From assembly GCA_024692565.1 (NCBI GenBank), contig JAILMN010000029.1, positions 62,001 through 126,000 on the forward strand: a stretch of DNA of 64,000 nucleotides, read 5' to 3'. The position numbers and the translations under genes were made by a program. Under the pieces are notes generated by a model, which did no database searches, was not told the DNA's origin, and saw nothing but the letters and a program-made list of their open reading frames with translations. This document shows positions 8,701 through 18,181 of this stretch, in pieces. The stretch comes from Paludibacteraceae bacterium (GTDB lineage Bacteria; Bacteroidota; Bacteroidia; Bacteroidales; Paludibacteraceae). How positions within the stretch are numbered: the first letter of the stretch is position 1; each line of letters opens with the position of its first letter.

Positions 8701-9308
8701 GGGCGTATTATCTTAAATGTGCCGTCGGCGTTAATTTTGATGATGCTACTGGGTTCAGAGGGTGTGTCATCTTCCCTTCTAAACAGGCAACAATAGTCTG
8801 CAAAGTCTAGGATTACCTCGTTAATCTCCCGATAAAACCTCGGTGTAGGTTGTCCGGAGATGTTAGCGGAAGTGGAGACTATCGGATGTTTCAGCTGCGC
8901 ACAGAGCGCCTTGCTGAACGGCTCGTTGGTGATGCGAATTCCGATGGAACCGTCCTCGGCTATCAGGTTCTTCGCCATGTTGCGTGCGTTCGGATAGATG
9001 ATGGTGAGCGGCTTTTGGTAGGACGAGTCGGACAAGTCAGACGTGTCTGAAGCTTCGAGCAATGCCCAAGCGGCATCGGGGATGTCGGCTACGTAATAAT
9101 TGAGTTTCGCCGGACTATCGAGCAACACCAACATTGATTTGCTGTCTTCGCGTTGCTTCAAGGCATAAATTTTGCGCACCGCTTCTTCATTCGTCGCGTC
9201 ACAACCAATGCCCCAAACGGTATCGGTCGGATAAACGATGATACCGCCTTCACGCAACACGCGCAACGCAGCCTGCAAATCCTCTTTATCGTATCTGTTT
9301 ACGTCCAT
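8697..9308 (-). CDS. tsaC: L-threonylcarbamoyladenylate synthase
   Basis: Makes the threonylcarbamoyl-AMP intermediate of the universal tRNA modification t6A37. A YrdC/Sua5 domain spans the 203 residues: YPTDTVWGIGCDA, KQRED, and STSANISGQPTP for ATP/bicarbonate binding. The usual PGPLT region is interrupted by a three-residue repeat (SDT SDL SDS) encoded by a 9-bp tandem repeat. It is the first gene of an operon with the sugar transferase and xseB. A promoter lies at 9352-9382. The symbol tsaC is used for the YrdC-only length. Confidence 0.92.
   Translation of the reverse strand: MDVNRYDKEDLQAALRVLREGGIIVYPTDTVWGIGCDATNEEAVRKIYALKQREDSKSMLVLLDSPAKLNYYVADIPDAAWALLEASDTSDLSDSSYQKPLTIIYPNARNMAKNLIAEDGSIGIRITNEPFSKALCAQLKHPIVSTSANISGQPTPRFYREINEVILDFADYCCLFRREDDTPSEPSSIIKINADGTFKIIRP
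9022..9048 (-). repeat. three 9-bp tandem repeats inside tsaC
   Basis: Plus-strand units GACGAGTCG, GACAAGTCA and GACGTGTCT follow each other without gap. They encode SDS, SDL and SDT in a loop before the conserved PLTIIYP strand, where relatives have a shorter sequence. Confidence 0.7.
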
Positions 9309-9324
9309 CTATGTATGCTCGTAT

Positions 9325-9339
9325 CCGGAGACTCTCCGG
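9325..9339 (-). other. small inverted repeat in the tsaC leader
   Basis: CCGGAG-ACT-CTCCGG, a 6-bp stem with a 3-base loop, lies between the tsaC promoter and its start codon, about 17 bases before the ATG. It may form a leader hairpin; no function is known. Confidence 0.4.
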
Positions 9340-9351
9340 CATTTTACGGTG

Positions 9352-9382
9352 CAAAATTACTGCTTTTTGCTCAATTTGGCAA
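9352..9382 (-). promoter_or_regulatory. promoter of the tsaC operon
   Basis: Minus strand TTG (9380-9382), 20 bases, TAATTTTG (9352-9359). It is divergent from the pckA promoter; the two core elements are about 48 bp apart. Confidence 0.75.
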
Positions 9383-9430
9383 ATAAATTTAACAAAAATG
9401 ACGTTTTTTGAATAAAAAAACGAGATATAT

Positions 9431-9461
9431 TTGCGTATTTGCAAAAAATGTAGTAATTTTG
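9431..9461 (+). promoter_or_regulatory. promoter of pckA
   Basis: TTG (9431-9433), 20 bases, TAATTTTG (9454-9461). The predicted leader is about 90 bases long, longer than most here, and becomes very A-rich just before the start codon. Confidence 0.75.
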
Positions 9462-9559
9462 TAGCCCCTTAAGTATGCGCCCATAGGTATAGCGCGTGCA
9501 TATATAAGGAAAAGTCGTTAAAAAATATCAAAAAACAATAACAAAAAATACAATCTATT

Positions 9560-11164
9560 ATGAAAGAATTAGATCTTACCAAGTATGGAATTACGGGTGC
9601 AACCGTAATCGCACACAACCCGTCGTACGAGTACCTCTTTGCAGAGGAGACCAAACCGGAGTTGACAGGCTATGAGAAGGGTCAGAACACCGAACTCAAT
9701 GCCGTAAACGTAATGACCGGTATCTACACCGGCCGTTCGCCTAAAGACAAATACATCGTGATGGACAAGAACTCGAAAGACACCGTTTGGTGGACGAGCG
9801 AGGAGTACAAGAACGACAACCACCCGATGTCTGAGGAAGTTTGGGCAAAGGTAAAAGAGTTGGCAGTAAAAGAGCTCTGCAACAAGAACCTGTATGTAGT
9901 GGACGCATTCTGCGGCGCTAACAAAGACACCCGAATGGCCGTTCGTTTCATCGTTGAGGTAGCATGGCAGGCACACTTCGTAAAGAACATGTTCATCCAG
10001 CCGAGCGAAGAGGAGTTGGCTAACTTCGAGCCGGACTTCGTGATCTACAACGCTTCGTTGGCAAAGGTTGAGAACTTCAAAGAACTCGGTCTGAACAGCG
10101 AGACTTGTGTTGCCTTCAACACCACAAGCCGCGAGCAGGTTATCCTCAATACCTGGTATGGCGGTGAGATGAAGAAAGGTATGTTCTCCATGATGAACTA
10201 CTACCTGCCGTTGAAGGGTATCGCATCCATGCACTGCTCTGCAAACACCGACATGGAGGGCAAGAACACCGCTATCTTCTTCGGTCTGTCCGGTACCGGT
10301 AAGACTACTCTGTCCACCGATCCGAAACGTCTGCTTATCGGTGACGACGAGCACGGATGGGATGACCAAGGTGTGTTCAATTTCGAAGGCGGTTGCTATG
10401 CAAAAGTGATCAACCTCGACAAAGAGAGCGAGCCGGATATCTACAATGCTATCCGTCGTAACGCGCTGCTCGAGAATGTAACGGTTGACGCTAACGGCAA
10501 GATCGATTTTGCAGACAAGAGCGTAACCGAGAACACCCGCGTAAGCTATCCGATCAACCACATCGAGAAGATCGTTCGTCCGGTATCTGCAGGTCCGGCT
10601 GCTAAGAACGTGATCTTCCTGAGCGCTGACGCCTTTGGCGTGCTGCCTCCTGTTTCTATCCTGACTCCGGAGCAGACGAAGTACTACTTCCTCTCTGGTT
10701 TTACTGCTAAGTTGGCTGGAACCGAGCGCGGTATCACCGAGCCGACTCCGACCTTCTCCGCTTGCTTCGGTCAGGCATTCTTGGAGCTCCACCCGACGAA
10801 ATATGCTGAGGAACTCGTTAAGAAAATGGAGAAGAGCGGTGCGAAAGCATACCTCGTTAACACCGGTTGGAACGGAACGGGCAAACGTATCTCGATTCGC
10901 GACACCCGTGGTATCATCGACGCTATCCTCGGTGGTGACATCCTCACCGCTCCGACGAAGAAGATTCCGTTCTTCAACTTCGAAGTACCGACCGAGCTGC
11001 CGGGTGTAGATCCGAACATCCTCGACCCGCGCGACACCTACAAAGATGCTGCTGAGTGGGAAGTAAAAGCAAAAGACCTCGCAGGGCGTTTCATCAAGAA
11101 CTTCAACAAGTACACTTCGAATGAAGCAGGCAAAGCACTCGTAGCTGCCGGTCCGCAACTCTAA
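9560..11164 (+). CDS. pckA: phosphoenolpyruvate carboxykinase (ATP)
   Basis: Interconverts oxaloacetate plus ATP with phosphoenolpyruvate, CO2 and ADP. In gut Bacteroidales it usually runs toward oxaloacetate on the succinate route, fitting with mdh elsewhere in the window. The 534 residues contain the substrate loop TGRSPKDKY, kinase-1a P-loop GLSGTGKTT near residue 245, GDDEHGW metal/ATP site, and [14 protein letters not shown]. Codons are strongly biased, consistent with high expression. It has its own promoter and a long leader. secDF starts 31 bp downstream with no terminator visible between them. Confidence 0.97.
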   Translation: MKELDLTKYGITGATVIAHNPSYEYLFAEETKPELTGYEKGQNTELNAVNVMTGIYTGRSPKDKYIVMDKNSKDTVWWTSEEYKNDNHPMSEEVWAKVKELAVKELCNKNLYVVDAFCGANKDTRMAVRFIVEVAWQAHFVKNMFIQPSEEELANFEPDFVIYNASLAKVENFKELGLNSETCVAFNTTSREQVILNTWYGGEMKKGMFSMMNYYLPLKGIASMHCSANTDMEGKNTAIFFGLSGTGKTTLSTDPKRLLIGDDEHGWDDQGVFNFEGGCYAKVINLDKESEPDIYNAIRRNALLENVTVDANGKIDFADKSVTENTRVSYPINHIEKIVRPVSAGPAAKNVIFLSADAFGVLPPVSILTPEQTKYYFLSGFTAKLAGTERGITEPTPTFSACFGQAFLELHPTKYAEELVKKMEKSGAKAYLVNTGWNGTGKRISIRDTRGIIDAILGGDILTAPTKKIPFFNFEVPTELPGVDPNILDPRDTYKDAAEWEVKAKDLAGRFIKNFNKYTSNEAGKALVAAGPQL

Positions 11165-11195
11165 GAATTTATACATCAATTACACATAAGCAATT

Positions 11196-14100
11196 ATGCA
11201 AAACAAAGGATTAGTTAGAATATTGGCGGTGTGCCTTGCGTTGGTATGCGCCTTCTATCTCTCATTCTCTTTGGTGACAAGCCATTATGACAAGGCTGCC
11301 AAAGAGTACGCCGCAGGAGATGCGGTCAAAGAGTACCAGTACTTGGACTCTATTGCAACAAAGAAAGTATGGTTCGGTTACACGCTCAAGGAGTGCCGCG
11401 AGAAAGAGATTAACCTCGGTCTGGACCTCAAGGGCGGTATGAACGTGACCATGGAGGTATCTATTCCGGACATTCTTGATGCCCTCAGCGGACACAACGA
11501 GACGCCGAACTACAAAGAGGCCATGGCTCGTGCTCGCCAGAAACAGAAATCCAGCGGTGCGGACTTCGTAACGCTCTTCATCGAGTCGTTCAACGAAGTG
11601 GACCCGAATGGTCAACTGGCATCGATCTTCTCGACTTTCGAACTCAAGGACAAAGTGACGCTGACCTCGACGAACGCAGAGGTTGAGAAAGTGATTCGCG
11701 AGGAAGTGGACGGTGCTATTCAGAACTCGTTCAATGTGCTCCGTACGCGTATCGACCGCTTCGGTGTTGTTCAACCGAACATCCAGAAACTGGCTCAACC
11801 GGGTCGTATCCTCATCGAGTTGCCGGGTATCAAAGAGCCGGAGCGTGTTCGTAAACTGCTCCAGGGTTCGGCTAACCTTGAGTTCTGGGAGACTTACGAG
11901 GCTTCTGAACTGTTGCCGATGCTCGCGCAGATCAACCGTGAGTTCGCTGCAGGCGCTGAGGCAGAAACCGAGGAAGTGAAAGCAGAGGAAGCTCCGAAAG
12001 CTGAAGAGGCTCCGAAAGCAGAGAACGACGAGCTCGCTGAACTCGTTGACAACCTCGGTGCAGACTCTGTAGCTGCTGAGGCTGATCAGGCTGCTCAATT
12101 GGCAGAGTACAAGAAGAACAACCCGCTCTTCGCTATCCTCAACCCGTCTATCAACCAAGCCGGTCAGGCTTACCGCGGACCGGTCGTAGGTACGGTTCAT
12201 TATACCGACACCGCGAAAGTGAACGCAATGCTCAACTCGCAGATCGCTAAAGCTGTTCTGCCGCGTGACGCACGTTTCTACTGGACTGTAAAAGCTATCG
12301 ACGAGGCAAACGCATACTATCAGCTCGTAGCCCTCAAGGCTCAGCGTGACGGTCGCGCTTCGCTCGAAGGTGACGTGATCACCGACGCTCGCGCAGACTT
12401 CTCGCAGATCAGCGCATATGCGAACGTATCGATGTCGATGAACGCAGAGGGTGCTAAAACATGGCAGCGTCTGACCAAAGATAACATCGGCAAATCGGTA
12501 GCTATCGTGCTCGACGGTTTCGTATATTCCTTCCCGACCGTACAGAATGAGATCGCCGGAGGTAACAGTCAGATCACCGGTAACTTCACCGTAGAAGAGG
12601 CAAAAGACTTGGCGAACACCCTCAAGTCCGGTAAGATGCCGGCTCCTGCTCGTATCATCGAGGAGAGTGTGGTTGGTCCGTCTCTGGGTCGTGAAGCTAT
12701 CCGTTCGGGACTCTGGTCCTTCGCGCTTGGCTTCGTGCTCATCCTCATCTACATGATCTTCTACTATGGCTGGATTCCGGGTCTTATCGCCGATGCTGCA
12801 CTCGTTTGCAACGTCTTCCTGTTGGTAGGTATCCTCTCGTCCTTCAGCGCCGTACTGACGCTGCCGGGTATCGCAGGTATCGTCCTCACCATGGGTATGG
12901 CGGTCGATGCGAACGTGCTTATCTATGAGCGTATCCGCGAGGAGATGAAAGCCGGCAAAGGTATGCGTAAAGCGATTGAAGACGGTTTCAAAGGTGCCAT
13001 CAGCGCCATCGTGGATGCGAACGTAACGTCCTTCCTCACCGGTGCTATCTTGGCTATCTTCGGTACCGGTCCTATCAAGGGTTTCGCTGTTACTTACATG
13101 ATCGGTATCATCTCGTCCTTCCTCACCGCTGTGTTCATCACGCGTCTGTTGCTTGAGGACTACTGCCGCAAAGATAACGCAAAGGAGCTGACCTTCACCA
13201 CACGTCTGATGAAGAACTTCCTCCAGGATATCCACTTCGATTTCGTCAAAGCCCGCAAGATCGCGTACGGTTTCTCCGGCGCATTGGTGATCTTCGCTAT
13301 CCTCGGTCTGGAGCCGCACTTGTTCGGTCGCCTGAACCTGGGTATCGACTTCTCCGGTGGACGTAACTATGTCGTTCGTTTTGATAACAACATCAATACG
13401 CAAGACGTTCGCGAGAGCCTGGATAATGTCTTCAAAGCTACACTGGAAGAGGGTGAGACCTTCGGTCTGAACGTCATCACGTTCGGTAATGACGCTAACC
13501 AGGTTCGTATCTCTACCAACTACCGTATCCACGAGGACAACGCTGAGGCTGACGAGGCTATCGAGGCATTGCTCTACGAGGGCTGCAAGCCGTTTTTGAG
13601 CGAGAATATCACCTTCGATGACTTCCGTTCGACCGATTCGAATGCCGAAGTAGGAATCATGTCGAGCCAGAAAGTGGGACCGGCTATCGCAGACGATATC
13701 ACGACCAGTGCTATCTGGGCCGTGCTCGCTGCACTCGTAGTCATCTTCCTCTATATCTTGATTCGTTTCCGTAACTTCGCTTACTCGGTAGGTGCATTGA
13801 CCGCCCTGGCTCACGATACCGTGATCATCCTCGGTCTGTATGCAATCCTTTGGAAGATCATGCCTTTCTCCATGGAGATCGACCAGGCCTTCATCGCTGC
13901 TATCCTGACCGTTATCGGTTACTCGATCAACGATACCGTGGTCATCTTCGACCGTGTACGTGAATACAACGGCCTCTATCCGAAGCGCGAGAAGCACATC
14001 AATATCAACGATGCATTGAACAACACGCTCAGCCGTACGTTCTCGACATCTATGTCCACCTTCGTGGTATTGCTCGCTATCTTCATCTTCGGTGGTGAGA

Positions 14101-14240
14101 CCATCCAAGGTTTCGTATTCGCCCTCCTTATGGGTGTGATCGTAGGTACCTATTCGTCTCTGTTCATCGCTTCGCCGATTGCTTATGACATCCAAATGGC
14201 ACAAGCTCGTCGTGCAGAGCGTAAAGCGGATAAGAAGTAA
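11196..14240 (+). CDS. secDF: SecD-SecF fusion, protein translocase accessory subunit
   Basis: An inner-membrane protein of 1014 residues that uses the proton gradient to help pull preproteins through SecYEG. One N-terminal helix is followed by the SecD periplasmic domain with DLKGGMNV and RIDRFGVVQPNI, a transmembrane block with GIVLTMGMAVDANVLIYER, then the SecF half beginning near residue 670, with LGIDFSGG, and a second block with YSINDTVVIFDRVREY. The fused form is the rule in Bacteroidetes. An acidic, low-complexity insertion of about 50 residues (EAPKAEEAPKAE) interrupts the SecD periplasmic domain near residues 250-300. It lies between pckA and clpX. Confidence 0.96.
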   Translation: MQNKGLVRILAVCLALVCAFYLSFSLVTSHYDKAAKEYAAGDAVKEYQYLDSIATKKVWFGYTLKECREKEINLGLDLKGGMNVTMEVSIPDILDALSGHNETPNYKEAMARARQKQKSSGADFVTLFIESFNEVDPNGQLASIFSTFELKDKVTLTSTNAEVEKVIREEVDGAIQNSFNVLRTRIDRFGVVQPNIQKLAQPGRILIELPGIKEPERVRKLLQGSANLEFWETYEASELLPMLAQINREFAAGAEAETEEVKAEEAPKAEEAPKAENDELAELVDNLGADSVAAEADQAAQLAEYKKNNPLFAILNPSINQAGQAYRGPVVGTVHYTDTAKVNAMLNSQIAKAVLPRDARFYWTVKAIDEANAYYQLVALKAQRDGRASLEGDVITDARADFSQISAYANVSMSMNAEGAKTWQRLTKDNIGKSVAIVLDGFVYSFPTVQNEIAGGNSQITGNFTVEEAKDLANTLKSGKMPAPARIIEESVVGPSLGREAIRSGLWSFALGFVLILIYMIFYYGWIPGLIADAALVCNVFLLVGILSSFSAVLTLPGIAGIVLTMGMAVDANVLIYERIREEMKAGKGMRKAIEDGFKGAISAIVDANVTSFLTGAILAIFGTGPIKGFAVTYMIGIISSFLTAVFITRLLLEDYCRKDNAKELTFTTRLMKNFLQDIHFDFVKARKIAYGFSGALVIFAILGLEPHLFGRLNLGIDFSGGRNYVVRFDNNINTQDVRESLDNVFKATLEEGETFGLNVITFGNDANQVRISTNYRIHEDNAEADEAIEALLYEGCKPFLSENITFDDFRSTDSNAEVGIMSSQKVGPAIADDITTSAIWAVLAALVVIFLYILIRFRNFAYSVGALTALAHDTVIILGLYAILWKIMPFSMEIDQAFIAAILTVIGYSINDTVVIFDRVREYNGLYPKREKHININDALNNTLSRTFSTSMSTFVVLLAIFIFGGETIQGFVFALLMGVIVGTYSSLFIASPIAYDIQMAQARRAERKADKK

Positions 14241-14243
14241 TTG

Positions 14244-15485
14244 ATGGGTCGCAAGCAATTAAATAATACTTGCTGCTTTTGCGGCCGTGAGATGCCGCAG
14301 ATGTTCTCCGGCATCGGAGGCGTACTGATTTGTTCGGAGTGTGTAGAGGCCGGTCATAAACTGGTTCTCTCCGCTCCGAAGCAATCGGTGCAAGGCGACC
14401 TCAGCGTCGACAATCTTCCCTCTCCGCAAGAGATCAAAGATTTCCTGGACCAATACGTCATCGGGCAGGACAGCGCCAAGCGCTTCCTGTCGGTAGCGGT
14501 GTACAATCACTACAAACGTGTGCTGCAAGAGGTCACCAACGATGATGTGGAGATCGAGAAGAGCAATATCCTGCTGGTCGGTTCTACTGGCACCGGTAAG
14601 ACGCTTCTCGCAAGGACGGTTGCCAAGATGCTCAAAGTGCCGTTTGCTATCACGGACGCTACCTCACTGACCGAAGCGGGATACGTAGGCGAAGATGTCG
14701 AGTCGTTGCTCGTGCGCTTGCTCCAAGATGCCAACTACGACGTCAATAAAGCCCAGCGAGGCATCGTCTTCATCGACGAGATAGACAAGATCGCGCGCAA
14801 GAGTGAGAATATGTCCATCACGCGTGACGTGAGCGGTGAAGGGGTACAGCAGGGCTTGCTGAAGATGCTCGAAGGCTCTATCATCAATGTGCCGCCTAAA
14901 GGTGGACGTAAGCATCCCGACCAAGAGACGATTGCCGTCGATACCAAAAACATCCTCTTCATCTGCGGAGGAGCTTTCGATGGTATCGAGCGTAAGATCG
15001 CGCAGCGAATGAATACGCAGGTCATCGGCTTTGAGGCGCAGCAGCAAGCCGAACAGGTGGACAAGGATAACTTGCTCCAGTACATCGCTCCGCAGGACCT
15101 CAAGTCCTATGGTCTTATTCCTGAAATCATCGGCCGTCTGCCGGTGTTGACCTATCTCCAGCCGCTGAGCAGAGCCGCTTTGCGTTCTATCTTGACTGAT
15201 CCGAAGAATGCGCTCACTAAGCAATATCAGAAACTGATGGCGATGGATAATGTGACGCTCACGTTTGATGACGAGGCGTTGGATTACATCGTTGATAAAG
15301 CGCTGGAGTACAACCTCGGCGCACGCGGATTACGCGGACTCATGGAGACCGTCATGACAGATCTGATGTTCGAATTGCCGAGCCATAAACAAACCGGCAA
15401 ACAGCAATCGTTTACTGTCACCAAAGAGTACGCGGAACAAAAATTAGGAAAGGCTGATCTCGTTCGACTCAAGAACGCAGTCTAA
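14244..15485 (+). CDS. clpX: ATP-dependent Clp protease ATP-binding subunit ClpX
   Basis: AAA+ unfoldase that feeds substrates to ClpP. The N-terminal zinc domain has Cys10, Cys13, Cys30 and Cys33. Walker A GSTGTGKT lies near residue 113, Walker B FIDEIDKI near 175, with [18 protein letters not shown] and the sensor-2 region [13 protein letters not shown] at the end. The start is the ATG at 14244; a TTG one codon earlier abuts the secDF stop and is less likely. The 413 residues are normal. clpP is not in the window. The stop codon overlaps by 3 bases the stop codon of the convergent DUF4270 gene. Confidence 0.96.
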   Translation: MGRKQLNNTCCFCGREMPQMFSGIGGVLICSECVEAGHKLVLSAPKQSVQGDLSVDNLPSPQEIKDFLDQYVIGQDSAKRFLSVAVYNHYKRVLQEVTNDDVEIEKSNILLVGSTGTGKTLLARTVAKMLKVPFAITDATSLTEAGYVGEDVESLLVRLLQDANYDVNKAQRGIVFIDEIDKIARKSENMSITRDVSGEGVQQGLLKMLEGSIINVPPKGGRKHPDQETIAVDTKNILFICGGAFDGIERKIAQRMNTQVIGFEAQQQAEQVDKDNLLQYIAPQDLKSYGLIPEIIGRLPVLTYLQPLSRAALRSILTDPKNALTKQYQKLMAMDNVTLTFDDEALDYIVDKALEYNLGARGLRGLMETVMTDLMFELPSHKQTGKQQSFTVTKEYAEQKLGKADLVRLKNAV

Positions 15486-16906
15486 AATCCACTGAATACT
15501 ATTTCCAACTGCATTCCGTTTTTGGCTGAGCGTATCTGCGTAGCCGAAATGGTTTGCTGTTGGCGTACCGAAGAGATGCTGGTTACGGACGAAGAAGACG
15601 TGGACGTGCTCACGGTCACAGGAACCAGTACCATCGTCAATATCGAGTCATTCGACTCCTTGCGCAACTGATTCGTCAGGAAATCCGACATGTCGTACGT
15701 GTAGTAATAGATGGCGTTACCCAACGAATCTACGCCTTGCGTCAACGCGCTCAGCAGCGCACACGTGTCGGTCGGCAACTCGCGCTTTGAGAAGAATCGC
15801 GACATACTTCCTTCGCGGATAAGCAACATGTATTCTGCCGGTTGTAACCAGTCGTTGCGGGTCTTCTTCGACTCAGTCCCCGCATATTTATTCTCAACCG
15901 CTACACGTACTTCCGCTTTGTTGACGTACGGACGCTTGACAATAATCCCGCCGTCGTCATCGATATCAATCATCTTCAGATAAATCGAATCGGCAATATC
16001 CGCCATCGGGAAGCGTAAACGCGTGTACACGCCCGCGGGCGCGACTATATAATTATAGGTGTCGGAATCTTTTTTCATCTCCTCGATCCATTCCGCCTTG
16101 TCCACGTACGTCAGATGATTGACCGTGCGCACCTCGGAGTTGGCGTAGAAAGCTTTCATGTCGTTCACCGTCGTGTCGCGACCCGATTTGGAGTAGGAGA
16201 AATGATAATAAACGCCTAACGCTACGTCGGAAATATTCAGAATAGTCGAAGAACCGAACGACGTCTCGAGCAGCAAACCGTTGAATTTCTTGTTAAACGC
16301 CTCCTGCTTGTCGAAGGACTGAATCGACCAGAAATAATTCATGAAGTCGTCGTTCACACGCATTCGCAACATCGGCACATAACTGCCCTTGCTGTTCTGG
16401 ATCGAATCCAGTTTCTCGGAAGCTACCACGATGCGTCGGTTCGTCAAAATACTGTGGTCGCGCGAACAATAATCGACAATATTCAGATCCGTAGGATAGG
16501 TGTTCCCGTAACGGAATGTGCCCTTGTCCATCATGTATGCGTTGATGGCAAATGGCGAATGACTGTCGCCCACCCAACTCGAGTAGTACATGAATAGGCA
16601 AATCGAATCTACTTCTGCTCCGGCAGGATACGAGAATCCCTCCGGACAAGCCAGTTGCGTCAGAATAGACGCACGCAGCAAACCGTAATCGGTCTCTATC
16701 TCGCCCAACAGGAACGAATCAGCCTGCGAGATAATCGCCGCACAACTGTCGATGCCGGAGAAAACAGGGAACGTGTCTGCCAGCACGATGATCGCATCTT
16801 CCTTATTCAACACCGATTGTCCGGTATTGGCCACATCGTCCTTGCATGCCGTCCAGCAGCACGCAACAGCCATCAAAACCCCTATGAGCGCAAAGCGCCT
16901 ATTCAT
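15482..16906 (-). CDS. DUF4270 family lipoprotein
   Basis: A 474-residue exported protein of unknown function restricted to Bacteroidetes. A signal peptide ends at a lipobox (WTAC, Cys21), predicting a lipid-anchored protein of the outer membrane or periplasm. The body is rich in beta strands and short Ser/Thr runs, with no recognisable catalytic motif. DUF4270 genes commonly sit next to a starch-synthase-like gene, and this one overlaps such a gene by 8 bp. The C-terminus ends in a Ser/Thr-rich stretch then [10 protein letters not shown]. The family identity is inferred from the pattern and the neighbour. Confidence 0.75.
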   Translation of the reverse strand: MNRRFALIGVLMAVACCWTACKDDVANTGQSVLNKEDAIIVLADTFPVFSGIDSCAAIISQADSFLLGEIETDYGLLRASILTQLACPEGFSYPAGAEVDSICLFMYYSSWVGDSHSPFAINAYMMDKGTFRYGNTYPTDLNIVDYCSRDHSILTNRRIVVASEKLDSIQNSKGSYVPMLRMRVNDDFMNYFWSIQSFDKQEAFNKKFNGLLLETSFGSSTILNISDVALGVYYHFSYSKSGRDTTVNDMKAFYANSEVRTVNHLTYVDKAEWIEEMKKDSDTYNYIVAPAGVYTRLRFPMADIADSIYLKMIDIDDDGGIIVKRPYVNKAEVRVAVENKYAGTESKKTRNDWLQPAEYMLLIREGSMSRFFSKRELPTDTCALLSALTQGVDSLGNAIYYYTYDMSDFLTNQLRKESNDSILTMVLVPVTVSTSTSSSSVTSISSVRQQQTISATQIRSAKNGMQLEIVFSGF

Positions 16907-17741
16907 CCTCTTTCTGCTCTAATAACGATTGATAGAATTCATACTGACGTTGACAAACAGCAGTTAGATCGCCTTGTTCCGCGTAAGGCAGAATAGGAAT
17001 ACCCTTCGTCTCCGCATAATTGGCCACGCGCTGATTCACCGTAGGCGTCGCATACACAACAGCGTCCGAATAATCTACCGCCAAACGCATCAATTCCTCG
17101 TAGCCTACCGGGAATCCGTCTATCGAACGCACATCGGTGCTCGTCAGACCCTCAATACGCAGCTTCTCCGAGAATTTCGTCGGGAAAGGTTTCTTGTACT
17201 CGTTGTTATCAAGCATCAGCACGATCTTCGAGTTCGCAAAGAACGGCTCGTCGTTGAATACTTTCTTCAAATACAGCGGAGCTAAAGCGGAAATCCAACC
17301 CGAACACAAGATAATATCCGGCGTCCAGCGCAATTTCTTCACGGTCTCAATCACACCGCGCGCATAGAAAATCACGCGATCGTCATTGTCCGCGTACTCC
17401 TCACCCGTCTCGTCTGCCACCCCCTTGCGACGATGGAATAAATCATCGTTGTCAATGAAATAAATCTGTATTCGCGCCGTCTGAATAGACGCCACTTTTA
17501 TCAACAGCGGATGATCCGAATCTTCGATGATTAGATTCATGCCCGAAAGACGAATCACTTCATGCAACTGGTTGCGGCGTTCGTTGATTTCGCCGAACTT
17601 AGGCATGAAGGTACGTGTCTCATAGCCATGACCCTGGAAGTACTCCGGCAACTGGCGGTTGAGAAGGCGCATCGGACTCTCTTCCGCTATGTAGGGGAAT
17701 ATCTCTTGAGAGATAAATAAGATACGTTTTGGCTCTTTCAT
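16899..17741 (-). CDS. starch/glycogen synthase N-terminal (GT5) domain protein
   Basis: A short protein of 280 residues that looks like the N-terminal ADP-glucose-binding half of glycogen synthase: ILFISQEIFPY, RTFMPKFGEIN, and WTPDIILCSGWISALAPLYLK. The C-terminal Rossmann half that carries nucleotide-sugar contacts in full-length GT5 enzymes is absent, as in the Bacteroidetes homologues found beside DUF4270 genes. Whether it is catalytic is therefore doubtful. Start choice is uncertain: in-frame ATGs lie at 17762, 17747 and 17741; the last fits the family N-terminus best. A promoter is 40 bases upstream. Confidence 0.72.
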   Translation of the reverse strand: MKEPKRILFISQEIFPYIAEESPMRLLNRQLPEYFQGHGYETRTFMPKFGEINERRNQLHEVIRLSGMNLIIEDSDHPLLIKVASIQTARIQIYFIDNDDLFHRRKGVADETGEEYADNDDRVIFYARGVIETVKKLRWTPDIILCSGWISALAPLYLKKVFNDEPFFANSKIVLMLDNNEYKKPFPTKFSEKLRIEGLTSTDVRSIDGFPVGYEELMRLAVDYSDAVVYATPTVNQRVANYAETKGIPILPYAEQGDLTAVCQRQYEFYQSLLEQKEDE

Positions 17742-17778
17742 AGGCATACAATAAGCATACATTATCGCTTTTCGGGTG

Positions 17779-17809
17779 CAAAGTTACAAAAAATTTTTGA
17801 AATACGCAA
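17779..17809 (-). promoter_or_regulatory. promoter of the starch-synthase-like gene
   Basis: Minus strand TTG (17807-17809), 20 bases, TAACTTTG (17779-17786). Initiation about six bases on would fall only some ten bases before the most upstream possible ATG at 17762. Confidence 0.72.
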
Positions 17810-18078
17810 ATTTTAATAAGTTTTTATTAAAATATTCTTTATTTTTATTTGCATATTTGTATTTTTTGTTGTACCTTCGCCGTGGAAAAGCGATAAAAGA
17901 GGGGAATAGTAGCGTGATGAAACGGGTACTCTGATTTCCCATAAACACCATCAAGGACACGCAAAGGAGGCGTATTAGAGGCATATCGGAGGCGCATCGG
18001 ACTAATATCGTATCCCACACTACCTAATATATACTTTGTATATATCCCGTGATTTTGATAAAATAAATGCAAAAAAAT
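17810..18078. other. gene-free stretch with an orphan promoter-like signal and repeats
   Basis: Part of the 419-bp gap between divergent genes. On the plus strand TTG (17849-17851), 20 bases and TACCTTCG (17872-17879) is a promoter with one mismatch in the -7 box. After it come about 170 bases without an ORF of note, including imperfect direct repeats around 17964-17999 (GGAGGCGTATTA, GAGGCATATC, GGAGGCGCATC) and a perfect A/T-rich hairpin at 18027-18045. It may be a small RNA or an alternative leader for the transporter. I see no protein gene. Confidence 0.4.
18027..18045. repeat. ATATATAC-TTT-GTATATAT inverted repeat
   Basis: Perfect 8-bp arms with a TTT centre. The same core, with longer arms, occurs at 36212-36236. 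Confidence 0.7.
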
Positions 18079-18109
18079 TTGCGTATGTGCGATTTTTGTT
18101 GTAATTTTG
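18079..18109 (+). promoter_or_regulatory. promoter of the SLC13-family transporter
   Basis: TTG (18079-18081), 20 bases, TAATTTTG (18102-18109), giving a leader of about 67 bases. Confidence 0.75.
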
Positions 18110-18181
18110 CACCCGATTTTGTAAAAATATAGCGTTTGACGTTATTCGCAAAGGTAAAATTAAAAATATTATACATCAAAA

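Noticed and set aside
9569..11179. A 536-codon open frame antisense to pckA
   Set aside because: Same cause: biased sense codons leave few stops on the opposite strand. No promoter or family pattern supports it.
11262..14258. A 998-codon open frame antisense to secDF
   Set aside because: It mirrors the strongly biased codons of secDF, has no recognisable domain, and its ends follow the limits of the sense gene.
17763..18181. A tRNA or other structural RNA in the longest gap
   Set aside because: No cloverleaf, CCA end or known RNA motif could be made out; only hairpins and direct repeats are visible.
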